From: Methanomethylicus sp964513415
GTDB lineage: Archaea; Thermoproteota; Methanomethylicia; Methanomethylicales; Methanomethylicaceae
Assembly (NCBI GenBank): GCA_964513415.1
Contig: CAZEMX010000044.1
Coordinates: forward strand, 1 to 13,547
Direction of reading: 5' to 3'
Length of the DNA: 13,547 bases
The stretch's first letter is position 1, and every line of letters starts with the position of its first letter. The notes under the pieces are model-generated. The model had not been told where the DNA came from, did no database searches, and was given only the letters and a program-made list of their open reading frames with translations. The position numbers were made by a program, and so were the translations under genes. This document shows, one piece after another, positions 7,109-13,547 of this stretch.

Positions 7109-7525
7109 ATGAAAACTTCAATTAAAGTTCTTCTGGCGGCTGTTGTAATCGGGCTTGGGATGTCTGCTGAATCGGAAGCGGCTTCTGCGTCGATGCGTGG
7201 CGCTAAGTCTGCCTCCGCAGTTAACTACACGACGACCATTAGCGCCATTGCTACTGGTCCTGTCGCTCTCTACGGAATCGTGATGTCTTCTGTTACGACC
7301 GCTGGAGATTATGCAGTTATCTGGGATTCTGGGTCTACGACTGGCTTATCCATCGGCACGACCACGAATCTTCGGGCGAAAATTGTCGGTCCTAGCACGA
7401 CTTTCCCCGGACAAGTGGTGACGTTTGACCCTCCGATCCAGTTGAACCATGGATTGGCTGTTGGTCTTTCGGCGGCAACCAATGCGGCGACGTTCATTTA
7501 TGAACGAGGTCGCGTAACGTACTAA
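7109..7525 (+). CDS. Second secreted-type beta-rich protein, after the coat gene
   Basis: A 138-residue protein with a signal-peptide-like start: Lys2 and Lys6, a hydrophobic core VLLAAVVIGLGM (7-18) and candidate cleavage after SEA (22-24) or ASA (25-27). The rest is Ser, Thr, Ala and Gly rich with beta character: LYGIVMSSVTTAGDYAVIWD, then GQVVTFDPPIQLNHGLAVGL. The order of an xxAG strand, a DSGST-type turn, an NGLxV-type strand and a final short Tyr-ended strand resembles the 4983-5327 protein, so the two may share a fold. It has no Cys. AAAGGAGG precedes ATG 7109. Decoration protein is the usual role for a gene here, but the signal peptide is unexpected. Confidence 0.75.
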   Translation: MKTSIKVLLAAVVIGLGMSAESEAASASMRGAKSASAVNYTTTISAIATGPVALYGIVMSSVTTAGDYAVIWDSGSTTGLSIGTTTNLRAKIVGPSTTFPGQVVTFDPPIQLNHGLAVGLSAATNAATFIYERGRVTY

Positions 7526-7532
7526 AAAGGGT

Positions 7533-7567
7533 ATTCCCGGCGGGGGTGAAATTCCCCCGCTGGGGAT
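7533..7567 (+). terminator. Strong GC-rich hairpin between head and connector genes
   Basis: Core stem CCCGGCGGGGG (7536-7546) pairs over 11 positions with CCCCCGCTGGG (7554-7564), with one G-T pair at 7539/7561. The stem extends by about three weaker pairs (7533-7535 with 7565-7567). The loop is TGAAATT (7547-7553). Only a short TTCTTT-type tail follows on the plus strand, so it may be a partial terminator that lowers downstream expression, or an RNA-stability element. On the other strand AATACCCTTTTT follows the stem. It ends nine bases before ATG 7576. Confidence 0.6.
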
Positions 7568-7575
7568 TCTTTAAA

Positions 7576-7833
7576 ATGCAAAAAGACTGTTCTTCTTGTA
7601 AAAAGCCAGCCACAAGCCTGTTCTTTGAAGGCGAATCTTGGATTTGCAAGCATTGCTACAGGTCTGGCGGCTCCGATGTTCCGTACTTTAAAGAGACAGG
7701 GGAAAACCCTTTTAACCCACAGGCGTCGAAGGTACACTTAAACGACGTAAGGCAACGAAGGTTAGACCCGAAGACGAACAAGATGTTTTATTATCAGGCT
7801 CCAAAGACCTATTTCTTTCCAAAGGGGCAATAG
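7576..7833 (+). CDS. Small zinc-ribbon protein
   Basis: An 85-residue protein with a clear zinc-ribbon at its N-terminus: C5-x2-C8, 15 residues, then C24-x2-C27 (CSSCKK ... ICKHCYR). The C-terminal half is basic and Tyr- and Lys-rich (RQRRLDPKTNKMFYYQAPKTYFFPKG). I chose ATG 7576, with GGGGA about nine bases upstream. The in-frame GTG at 7546 would add ten residues but starts inside the strong hairpin at 7533-7567. The frame ends TAG just before the adaptor ATG (7834). Small CxxC proteins of this sort are common in environmental phage structural clusters without known role; zinc binding is inferred from the spacing. Confidence 0.7.
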   Translation: MQKDCSSCKKPATSLFFEGESWICKHCYRSGGSDVPYFKETGENPFNPQASKVHLNDVRQRRLDPKTNKMFYYQAPKTYFFPKGQ

Positions 7834-8481
7834 ATGGCCTTAACGCGAGTCTCTATGACAACCGCTGTCAGGAGATACATTAACGAAACAGATTCAACCA
7901 ATAGCCATTTCCAAGATACGGAAATTTACGACTACATCAATCAAGGGATTCGTTTTCTTGGAACTGAAATGGAATGGCCGATGCAGACGGCTGAAGCAAC
8001 AAGCGTTGAAGATCAGGCCGTTTACACGCTTCCAGAAGACTTCATTTCACTAGTAGACTTCTACTTCGATAACAAGGATTTACCTATTATCGAACGTGCC
8101 GACCTATCTGCACTTCGCGTAGACTGGCAAAACGCGGATTCTGCTAAACCTCAGTATGCGTATAAGGCAGACAACGCTAAAATCGGCCTTTATCCTCCAC
8201 CTGATGCTGACAATGCAGGGCTTACGCTACAAATCCAATACATTAAAGTTCCGCCTGATTTAGCCGATGATTCTACGTCTCCTGATCTGCATGTTGCTTT
8301 CCAAGACTGTATTCCTTTCTATGCGGCGTTCCTTTGCGAGCTTCGTATGGGAAACACGAAACGCTCTGACTACATGATTAGTTTGTACGAGTCCCACAAG
8401 AAAAAACTGATGTCGAAATTGCAGCGGTTTGCTGATGATGACCTTAGATTTAGATGGTCTGATCCGAGGATAACCCCATGA
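7834..8481 (+). CDS. Head-tail adaptor protein (podovirus tail-accessory type)
   Basis: A 215-residue protein that matches by pattern the phage adaptor family (P22 gp4 / T7 gp11-like role) binding below the portal. Residues 28-48 hold the marker helix DTEIYDYINQGIRFLGTEMEW. The segment VYTLPEDFISLVDFYFD (63-79), a PQYAY (106-110), IGLYPPPD (117-124) and a C-terminal pair of helices (FQDCIPFYAAFLCELRMGN, YESHKKKLMSKLQRF) also fit. The gene follows the zinc-ribbon gene with no gap (TAG 7831-7833, ATG 7834) and its stop overlaps the next ATG (ATGA at 8478-8481). Length is usual for the family. The family is assigned from recognised motifs, not from a search. Confidence 0.8.
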   Translation: MALTRVSMTTAVRRYINETDSTNSHFQDTEIYDYINQGIRFLGTEMEWPMQTAEATSVEDQAVYTLPEDFISLVDFYFDNKDLPIIERADLSALRVDWQNADSAKPQYAYKADNAKIGLYPPPDADNAGLTLQIQYIKVPPDLADDSTSPDLHVAFQDCIPFYAAFLCELRMGNTKRSDYMISLYESHKKKLMSKLQRFADDDLRFRWSDPRITP

Positions 8482-8702
8482 GCGACTTCACAGCGTCTCT
8501 TAACATTGGTGTTGTTTTCTCAAAGACGGAGTTGGACACTGGCGTTGACTTTACGCCTTCCGGAGATTTAGGGCAGATTATTATTACTAGCACCGGAGGA
8601 TTCGGAGAAGGCGGGTTTGGTGAAGGCGGTTTCGGCGGGAGTACGACAACTCTTGTTTTGAGTGGTGGATTAACGACTTGGACGAATATCGACACTCCCT
8701 GA
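8478..8702 (+). CDS. Small Gly-rich hypothetical protein
   Basis: A 74-residue protein, coupled to the adaptor stop by ATGA and ending one base before the nozzle start at 8704. Residues 40-54 consist of a GGFGE unit repeated three times, the last variant reading GGFGG. The two flanks are beta-like (SLNIGVVFSKTEL; TTTLVLSGGLTTW). No family is recognised. Its position, between adaptor and nozzle, suggests a minor tail or connector component. The repeat is probably a flexible linker between the two beta parts. Confidence 0.6.
   Translation: MSDFTASLNIGVVFSKTELDTGVDFTPSGDLGQIIITSTGGFGEGGFGEGGFGGSTTTLVLSGGLTTWTNIDTP
8595..8639 (+). repeat. Tandem repeat coding GGFGE x3
   Basis: Fifteen codons repeat a 15-base unit three times with small differences (GGAGGATTCGGAGAA, GGCGGGTTTGGTGAA, GGCGGTTTCGGCGGG). 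Third-base changes keep the residues the same, which suggests selection on the protein rather than a fresh duplication. Confidence 0.7.
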
Positions 8703-8703
8703 T

Positions 8704-11303
8704 ATGGTATCGACTTTAGAAGACGTTCAGCAATTAACGGTAGACAAATGGGGAACGCTTAACACGGCGGCGTCTCCACAGCGTCTTCCTGAAGGTCATT
8801 CCCCAAATAACCAGAACGTCTGGATGGATGAAAAGCCGGGCTCTATCGTTACGGCAAATGGGTACACGAAGCTAGGCGAAAACCCTTCTGGGAATCCCAC
8901 GACGTTTCTTATCAACTTCTTTAAAACCTCTGATGGCTCTCAGACGGTCGTGTTGTCCGATGGAACGACAGTCTGGAAGACAACCGATTACGTTAACTCC
9001 ACGTCGATAAAGACGGGATTATCCTCGTTTTTCCAGTTACGGGGAGCCGTTATCCGTGGGAAGTTATGGATGACCAATGGATCTGACCCCGTAATGACTT
9101 ACGACGGCACAACTCTCACTCTTCTTGACGGAACAGGCGGAACTCCAAATGCTCCTTTGGGAAAATATATTGCTTACCACGACGAGCGCGTTTGGCTCTA
9201 TGGTATTAGTGGAGAACCTTCTAGTTTAAGATTTTCGGACCTTGCGGATTCTTCTGGGACGGAGATAACTCCTGACAATTCTGCCGCTTGGCCGACGGAT
9301 AATGAAATTCAGATTTCTGAAGGCGATGATGATATCGGAACAGGTCTGTTTCTTTACAGAGGTAACCTTTATGCTTCCAAATCCTTCTCCATCTGGCGAA
9401 TCGTCGGATACGACGAATACACCTTCTCGCGGGTCAAAACACGGTCCTCGACGGGTACGCGCTTCCAAGAGTCGGTCGCGGAAGTGGACAACCTCATACA
9501 TTTTATTGGAGTCGATGGCCTTTATGTATTTGACGGAGACGAGTCCAAGCGTATTTCAGATATTATTGATCCCGTCTCTAGTGACCCCGGCGTCTTTGCG
9601 TTCCGGAACCTTCAACAACCTCTCTTAAACGTTAATTTCTGGAATGTCTCCGACTCTACGGATATCGCGGCTGGAACATTCCCTTCCACTATCGGATCAA
9701 GCAACAATAGGATTTCTCTTGTTGCGGCTGATAGTTCGCAGAGCGATTTCAACGCAGGGGCTTTACTGACGAGAGTGACAGCCGATGACAATGNNNNNNN
9801 NNNNNNNNNNNNNNNNNNNNNNNNNNNNNNNNNNNNNNNNNNNNNNNNNNNNNNNNNNNNNNNNNNNNNNNNNNNNNNNNNNNNNNNNNNNNNTCAGCAA
9901 AAATTCAGTATTCGACAGATGGTTCTTCGTGGTCTGACGCAGGAACACTGTCTCTTCCATCGACTGTTTTAAATCCATTTAATACTTCTGGACTTTTCAG
10001 ATCTGCGGCTGGAAGAGCAACACAATGGCAAAGCATCGGGCCATCGGATGTGACGGTAAACATCGCAACTACTGCTGCTCAGTATTGGAGACTTTACATC
10101 CAAGCCAACCCTGCTTATATCGTCATCACGGAGATGGAGATATACGATTCAGGGTATCAGTCGGATGGGAAGTTCATTTCAAAATCTATAGATTTCGGAA
10201 GCGCTCCTGCTTCTTTTGGACATCTGGCAGCGACTATTACCACCAACAGCGAAAACTACCAGTTTTTCACCCAATCTTCTGCTGATGGATCAACTTGGGA
10301 TTCGGAAGCAAACGTCTCTAACGGATCTCTTATTACCTCAACCGTAAGGCGGTATTTAAGGTGGGGGGTGTACCTTTACTCTTCTACTGGCGTCTATTCT
10401 CCTGTAATTGCAGATGTTTTTGTAGGCGGCACTTACTTATCCCAGATCCACGACACAGGCGGGAACATCTTCCAGTGGGGAGCCTTCCAATACGCCGGGA
10501 ATGCTCTTGGACAAAGCATTAAAGCGTACTATCGGGCAGCTTCTAGTTCTGGGGGAGTTTCTTCGGCTTCTTGGACTGAGATTGTTCCCGGCGCTATTCC
10601 CGCCGCCGCGACTACGGATACGTTTATCCAGATTCGCATTGAACTTTCCACGTCCGATGCGGCTTACGCTCCCTACCTGACAGGGTTTACCGTTAACTGG
10701 GTTGTAGGAAACGGAAATGGCGTCAATACTCTTCAGAACGTGGCCTCTTTTGTGTGGCTGAATCGTTACTGGCTGGCGGCAGCCACTCTTGGAGCCTCGT
10801 CAAACGACATCGTTATCGTGAAAGGGAAATCCACTTTTGGAAGTCCCTTCCATAAAAAAGACTTCTCTATTCTTTCGTTCGCCAGATTTCAGGACTACTT
10901 TATTGCAGGTTCCAGCGTTGACGGATCAATCTATAGAATGGAGTATGGGTATTCCAAGAATGGAAGCGCGATGGATGCTTTTTATGAAACAGCCGATTTC
11001 AATAAGCCGGGCGCTTTCATGTATCAGGGCTACGAAATCATTTTCAATGGCGACCGGACTGGCCCTTATACAGTAAGTGTTGGTATTTCGATTGACGGGG
11101 GTATTACTTTCGATGAAGTCGATGTAGACTTAACACGGGCGACGACGACTACAAATATCGGATTTACGAAGAAGCTAAATGTTAGTTTTATGGCTGATAA
11201 GTTCAGATTAAGGATCAGGAATAACGCAGCGGACCAGCCGTTTTCGGTAGATAGTCTGGATGTTTTCTACCGACTTCTTCCTGAGCGAGGCAGCTTGAAC
11301 TAA
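8704..11303 (+). CDS. Tail nozzle / beta-propeller-type tail protein, interrupted by an assembly gap
   Basis: Read as one gene broken by the N run. Before the gap (363 residues) it has an N-terminus with LPEGHSPNNQNVWMDEKPGS and repeats of the kind DGTTVWKTTD, RGKLWMTNGSDPVMTYDG, LFLYRGNLYASKSFSIWRI, IHFIGVDGLYVFDGDESKRI. These match propeller-like tail nozzle and DNA-stabilisation proteins of podoviruses. After the gap, the frame from base 9894 gives 469 more residues, including a discoidin-like module (AKIQYSTDGSSWSDAG; YWRLYIQAN; ITEMEIYD) and later FRLRIRNNA. The 8704 frame instead stops at 9970-9972, but only because the gap length is arbitrary. No SD precedes ATG 8704, so it is likely coupled to the Gly-rich gene. 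It ends TAA 11301-11303. Confidence 0.75.
9794..9893. other. Assembly gap of exactly 100 N
   Basis: A run of 100 unknown bases, the usual placeholder for a scaffold join of unknown size. Flanking frames (1 before, 0 after, modulo 3) can only join if the true gap length is 2 modulo 3, which 100 is not. The real missing length is therefore unknown. Confidence 0.98.
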
Positions 11304-11539
11304 TGGCAACTACGCCAAAACAGCCGTATTTAAAAGAGGGCGCCTACGATCAAGAGCAGGCGTCACACGGAGACTTGAACAATTTGTTTCGCTTTTTCGC
11401 AACCAAGAAGTTGCGGTACAGCAAAACATCGCCGCCACTAATAAGCGACGTGCCTGAAGGTGAGCAAATTTTAGACAAGAATTTAAATCGCATCTACCTA
11501 ACTGTTGACGGCGTATTGAGGTATATTCAATTAACATGA
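11303..11539 (+). CDS. Small conserved-looking tail-region protein
   Basis: A 78-residue protein starting at ATG 11303, one base shared with the nozzle stop TAA, and ending TGA 11537-11539. The end of the protein (NLNRIYLTVDGVLRYIQLT) looks like the short NRxYxxVxGxLxxIxLT beta-hairpin segment seen in small phage proteins next to tail nozzle genes. A basic loop (TKKLRYSKTS) precedes it. No domain is assigned. Its last 13 bases overlap the 3' end of the minus-strand HNH gene, which does not disrupt it. A minor tail protein is the likely role, from position. Confidence 0.65.
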   Translation: MATTPKQPYLKEGAYDQEQASHGDLNNLFRFFATKKLRYSKTSPPLISDVPEGEQILDKNLNRIYLTVDGVLRYIQLT

Positions 11540-12063
11540 TTCCACGTTTTCCTACTAATAACACAACCGATATTGCTTGGAGTAACTCCGAATTTATTCG
11601 CAAGACTCCGGCATGTATCTTCCCCATTTTTATAAATATTTCTAATACGGATAACGTCTTTTTCAGTAAGTTTTGCGTGATTTGTTCTTTTTCCTTTTGC
11701 TTGTCTATTTTTAGAAACAGCGTCTCTTACATTGTCTCCGCGAGTTCCAAGAAAAAGGTGGTCAGGATTAACGCACGGCGGGTTGTCACATTTATGACAG
11801 ACGCACATCCCTTTTGGTATAGGTCCCTTGTGAATTTCAAAAGAGTAGCGATGAGCATCTTTGTTGGCTGTAAGCGCCCCATAGCCATTCCTAATCTTTT
11901 TTGTATATATCCAGCAAGTAGGGGTTTTTTTTGTATATCTCCAAAATCGAGATGCAGGGCTTTTATAGATATCATTGCATCTTTTACATCTAATGATCCT
12001 TTTTGCAGGAAGGTGAACTCCGCAATCAGCGCATTTCTGACTTGGATTAAATTGTGTTTTCAT
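11527..12063 (-). CDS. HNH homing endonuclease, free-standing
   Basis: A 178-residue enzyme on the strand opposite to every other gene. Residues 11-29 form a zinc finger (C11, C14, C26, C29). The catalytic part spans about 50-110: CWIYTKKIRNGYG, a HRYSFEIH, then CHKCDNPPC and VNPDHLFLGT, with His90, Asn99 and His102 as the likely HNH residues and Cys89/92/97 as zinc ligands. Residues 128-178 (AKLTEKDVIRIRNIYKNG, LANKFGVTPSNIGCVISRKTW) form the C-terminal HTH that often targets such enzymes to DNA. Hand-counted GC over 11581-11760 is about 36%, against about 53% in one line of the nozzle gene, which fits acquisition. The gene lies between intact tail genes. Mobility is inferred from the family. 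Confidence 0.9.
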   Translation of the reverse strand: MKTQFNPSQKCADCGVHLPAKRIIRCKRCNDIYKSPASRFWRYTKKTPTCWIYTKKIRNGYGALTANKDAHRYSFEIHKGPIPKGMCVCHKCDNPPCVNPDHLFLGTRGDNVRDAVSKNRQAKGKRTNHAKLTEKDVIRIRNIYKNGEDTCRSLANKFGVTPSNIGCVISRKTWNHVN

Positions 12064-12084
12064 ATTGTCGATTATGGCATGTTT

Positions 12085-12090
12085 AGGAGG
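12085..12090 (+). promoter_or_regulatory. Shine-Dalgarno deciding the start at 12095
   Basis: AGGAGG (about 12085-12090) stands close before ATG 12095 and selects it over the in-frame TTG at 12065 and ATG at 12074, which lack a comparable SD. Confidence 0.7.
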
Positions 12091-12094
12091 GTGT

Positions 12095-12547
12095 ATGGCA
12101 TTATTTGATTACGGCAGCCAATCTTCGTTAGCGGATGTTCTTGGGGATCAAGCCAAGACCGAGACGCAATCTATTTCACAAGACTACGCCAAGCAAAAGC
12201 GTAAAGCCGTTTCTCAGGGTGCGGCATCCGGAAGGCTAACTTCTGGAGTACAGAACTACACGATGGGCGATATCAACGCCAATCAAGCCAAAGAAGTGGG
12301 TGTCGTTCAATCAAACTTGGCAGATGCTTTAGCTACTATCCCGACAAATGATTACGCTTCAAGCCAAGAATTCGACAGGAACATCCAACTTGCAGAGCTT
12401 ATCGCTAAACTAAACAAGCCAAATCCATTGATGGGTCTTATTGGAGGAGCGACAGGCGGTGCAGGGGCCGGATCTGCATTTGGACCTTATGGAGCGATTA
12501 TCGGAGGAGTTGCTGGTGGCGCTGGTGGTTATGCGGCAAGCAACTAA
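12095..12547 (+). CDS. Virion-region protein with C-terminal glycine-zipper segment (paralogue 1)
   Basis: A 150-residue protein. The N-terminal part is helical and Gln- and Ser-rich (YGSQSSLADVLGDQ; QDYAKQKRKAVSQGAASGRL), followed by QEFDRNIQLAELIAKLN (91-107). The last 38 residues form a glycine-zipper-like hydrophobic stretch (LMGLIGGATGGAGAG, then AIIGGVAGGAGGY), likely to enter or line a membrane. It shares the order SQSSLA, ASGR and QExxRNxxLAxxIxxLN with the next gene, so the two are tandem paralogues. Such zippers occur in phage proteins that pass into or across host envelopes, so an ejected protein is a fair guess. The start is placed at ATG 12095. No close named family is recognised. 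Confidence 0.7.
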   Translation: MALFDYGSQSSLADVLGDQAKTETQSISQDYAKQKRKAVSQGAASGRLTSGVQNYTMGDINANQAKEVGVVQSNLADALATIPTNDYASSQEFDRNIQLAELIAKLNKPNPLMGLIGGATGGAGAGSAFGPYGAIIGGVAGGAGGYAASN

Positions 12548-12559
12548 GAGGAGAATGAA

Positions 12560-13063
12560 ATGTTATTAGCGTCTGATGTTAAGTTGGCCGAACCATTAAA
12601 GAAAAACTATCGAGAGTACGACGCTTCTTCTCAGTCAAGTCTTGCGAATGCTCTTGCTGATATGAAAAATCAGTCCAGAACAAGCCAGATTGCCTCTGGA
12701 AGGACACAAGGAGAATATACTGGCGTTGCTCTTGATCGTGCTGGCAATCTTGCTTCACAAAATATCGAAAACTCTCTCGGTGCAAAACTAGGCCAAGCGT
12801 CTCTTGAAGACATTATTAAGCAACAGGAGTATGAAAGAAATTATGCGTTAGCTAAAAAGATTGGAAGTCTTAATGCTCCAAACAATCTGATGATGGCTTT
12901 AGAAGGCGTTAAAGGCGCTGCCAATATCTATGGAAAGTACAAGGGAGCTAAGGGGCCAGAGAAACGATCCCCTGTTTATTCGAGCCCTGCATATCAGACA
13001 TATCAGGGCGCTGACTTAAATTACAACAACAATCCGTCATATTCTGAGACATATTACGACTAA
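12560..13063 (+). CDS. Virion-region protein, paralogue 2
   Basis: A 167-residue protein preceded by AGAGGAG (12547-12553). ATG 12555 reaches a stop after four codons, so ATG 12560 is the start. Residues 23-34 (SSQSSLANALAD) and 45-48 (ASGR), and 88-104 (QQEYERNYALAKKIGSL), line up with the previous gene. The glycine zipper is absent; instead there is GVKGAANIYGKYKGAKG and a Tyr-, Asn- and Ser-rich tail (about 137-167, ending SETYYD). The two genes thus keep a common core with different ends. Function is unknown; a role in the ejected or internal virion part is inferred from the neighbour. Confidence 0.7.
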   Translation: MLLASDVKLAEPLKKNYREYDASSQSSLANALADMKNQSRTSQIASGRTQGEYTGVALDRAGNLASQNIENSLGAKLGQASLEDIIKQQEYERNYALAKKIGSLNAPNNLMMALEGVKGAANIYGKYKGAKGPEKRSPVYSSPAYQTYQGADLNYNNNPSYSETYYD

Positions 13064-13074
13064 GAGAGGACCAT

Positions 13075-13547
13075 ATGCCAAGTGACGCGCTATATCAGGC
13101 TTTAGCAGAGGCTCTTGCCAAGCCAAACAAGAACTATCAGGCTCTTCAATCTGCTTTTGAAATTCCAAGTGCTGCCATGAAGGGATACGAGGAAGGTGCG
13201 AAGTTCTCCGATGCTATCCAGAAAAGAAAACAGGCAAATATGACCCTCTCTGAAATGTTGAAGGCTTCTGGTGCGGAAATGCCAGCAGGAACCGAAGGGT
13301 ATGGAAATCTTACCTATTCTCAGTTTGAGCCAACGGCAAAGCTGCTTTCAGGTCTTGGCGCAATCGAAAAAGTAAAAAACAAAAAAGAAGATTACGTCCC
13401 TAGGTCGATGGACGCCATTCTCGCTGAAAATGTCAGAACAGGGAAAATGACGGCAGATGAGGCGTACAAAATAAAGAATAGAGGATTACTGCTCCGTGGC
13501 GGTTACGAGGAGGGGGAGGGCGGAACTCTGAACCCTGTTCCCGGAGG
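13075..13547 (+). CDS. Helical protein running off the right edge (partial)
   Basis: ATG 13075 opens a frame that has no stop up to the window end, giving 157 visible residues. AGAGAGGA (about 13063-13070) precedes the start. The N-terminus (ALYQALAEALAKPNKNYQALQ) resembles in style the LADALA/LANALA segments of the two paralogues before it, then FEIPSAAMKGYEEGAKFSDAIQKRK is an amphipathic helical stretch. The later part is charged (KVKNKKEDYVPRS) and ends Gly-rich. The type of a large virion-internal or ejected protein would fit the position, but the family is not recognised and the end is missing. Confidence 0.65.
   Translation, partial: MPSDALYQALAEALAKPNKNYQALQSAFEIPSAAMKGYEEGAKFSDAIQKRKQANMTLSEMLKASGAEMPAGTEGYGNLTYSQFEPTAKLLSGLGAIEKVKNKKEDYVPRSMDAILAENVRTGKMTADEAYKIKNRGLLLRGGYEEGEGGTLNPVPG

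Noticed and set aside
8704..9972. Nozzle gene ending at 9972 as a finished protein
   Set aside because: The end is made by an arbitrary 100-N placeholder that shifts the frame; the better continuation is in the 9894 frame.
11925..11932. Run of eight T (A8 in the HNH coding strand), possible slippage or phase variation site
   Set aside because: It codes a normal YTKKTP segment and a similar YTKKIR occurs nearby; there is no alternative frame to switch to.
11536..12108. 190-residue plus-strand frame opposite the HNH gene
   Set aside because: It is the antisense image of the HNH reading frame, with no recognisable features, and HNH motifs are clear on the other strand.
12064..12130. Promoter for the HNH gene on the minus strand
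   Set aside because: CATAAT lies eight bases before the start but no convincing -35 element was found at normal spacing.
1..13547. tRNA genes, CRISPR array, insertion sequences, integrase, defence system
   Set aside because: No cloverleaf with a TTC-arm, no regularly spaced repeats, no transposase or integrase motifs and no toxin-antitoxin or restriction genes were seen.

Overview
The window looks like the packaging and virion-structure module of a tailed bacterial virus (or prophage) with a podovirus-like, short-tailed layout. The evidence is gene order together with recognisable families. These are a probable small terminase, a large terminase with intact ATPase and nuclease motifs, a portal of the podoviral type, a scaffold-like coiled-coil protein, an HK97-fold-type coat protein, a head-tail adaptor and a beta-propeller-like tail nozzle protein. 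No tape measure, tail tube or sheath gene is present. A run of exactly 100 N shows the sequence is an assembled scaffold, probably environmental. The host cannot be named. Two genes with Sec-type signal peptides would suit a host with an export route to a periplasm or cell surface, but that is weak evidence.

Layout. Bases 1-316 hold the tail end of an unrecognised gene and a coupled 39-residue membrane microprotein. Bases 317-432 hold no gene; they contain two consecutive terminator-like hairpins, the second burying the Shine-Dalgarno of the next gene. Bases 433-2921 are the packaging block: an AT-hook-like 45-residue protein, a zinc-knuckle small terminase, two small proteins (one DUF6496-like) and the large terminase. 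Bases 2918-7525 are the head block: portal, a small helical protein, a signal-peptide protein, scaffold, coat protein and a second signal-peptide protein. A strong GC-rich hairpin at 7533-7567 separates this from the connector and tail block. That block (7576-11539) holds a zinc-ribbon protein, adaptor, a Gly-rich protein, the nozzle interrupted by the N gap, and a small protein. A low-GC HNH homing endonuclease lies on the minus strand at 11527-12063. Two tandem paralogues and a gene running off the window end follow, and are likely virion-internal or tail proteins.

How it works together. Terminase and portal pump DNA into a shell built by coat and scaffold proteins, with no visible maturation protease, as in P22- or T7-like viruses. 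The adaptor and nozzle close the head and form the tail. Translation appears strongly coupled: ATGA or GTGA overlaps join most packaging genes and several later ones. The less ordinary parts are the two exported-looking proteins flanking the scaffold-coat pair, the SD-sequestering hairpin before the terminase genes, the tandem paralogues, and the antisense homing endonuclease inserted between otherwise intact virion genes.
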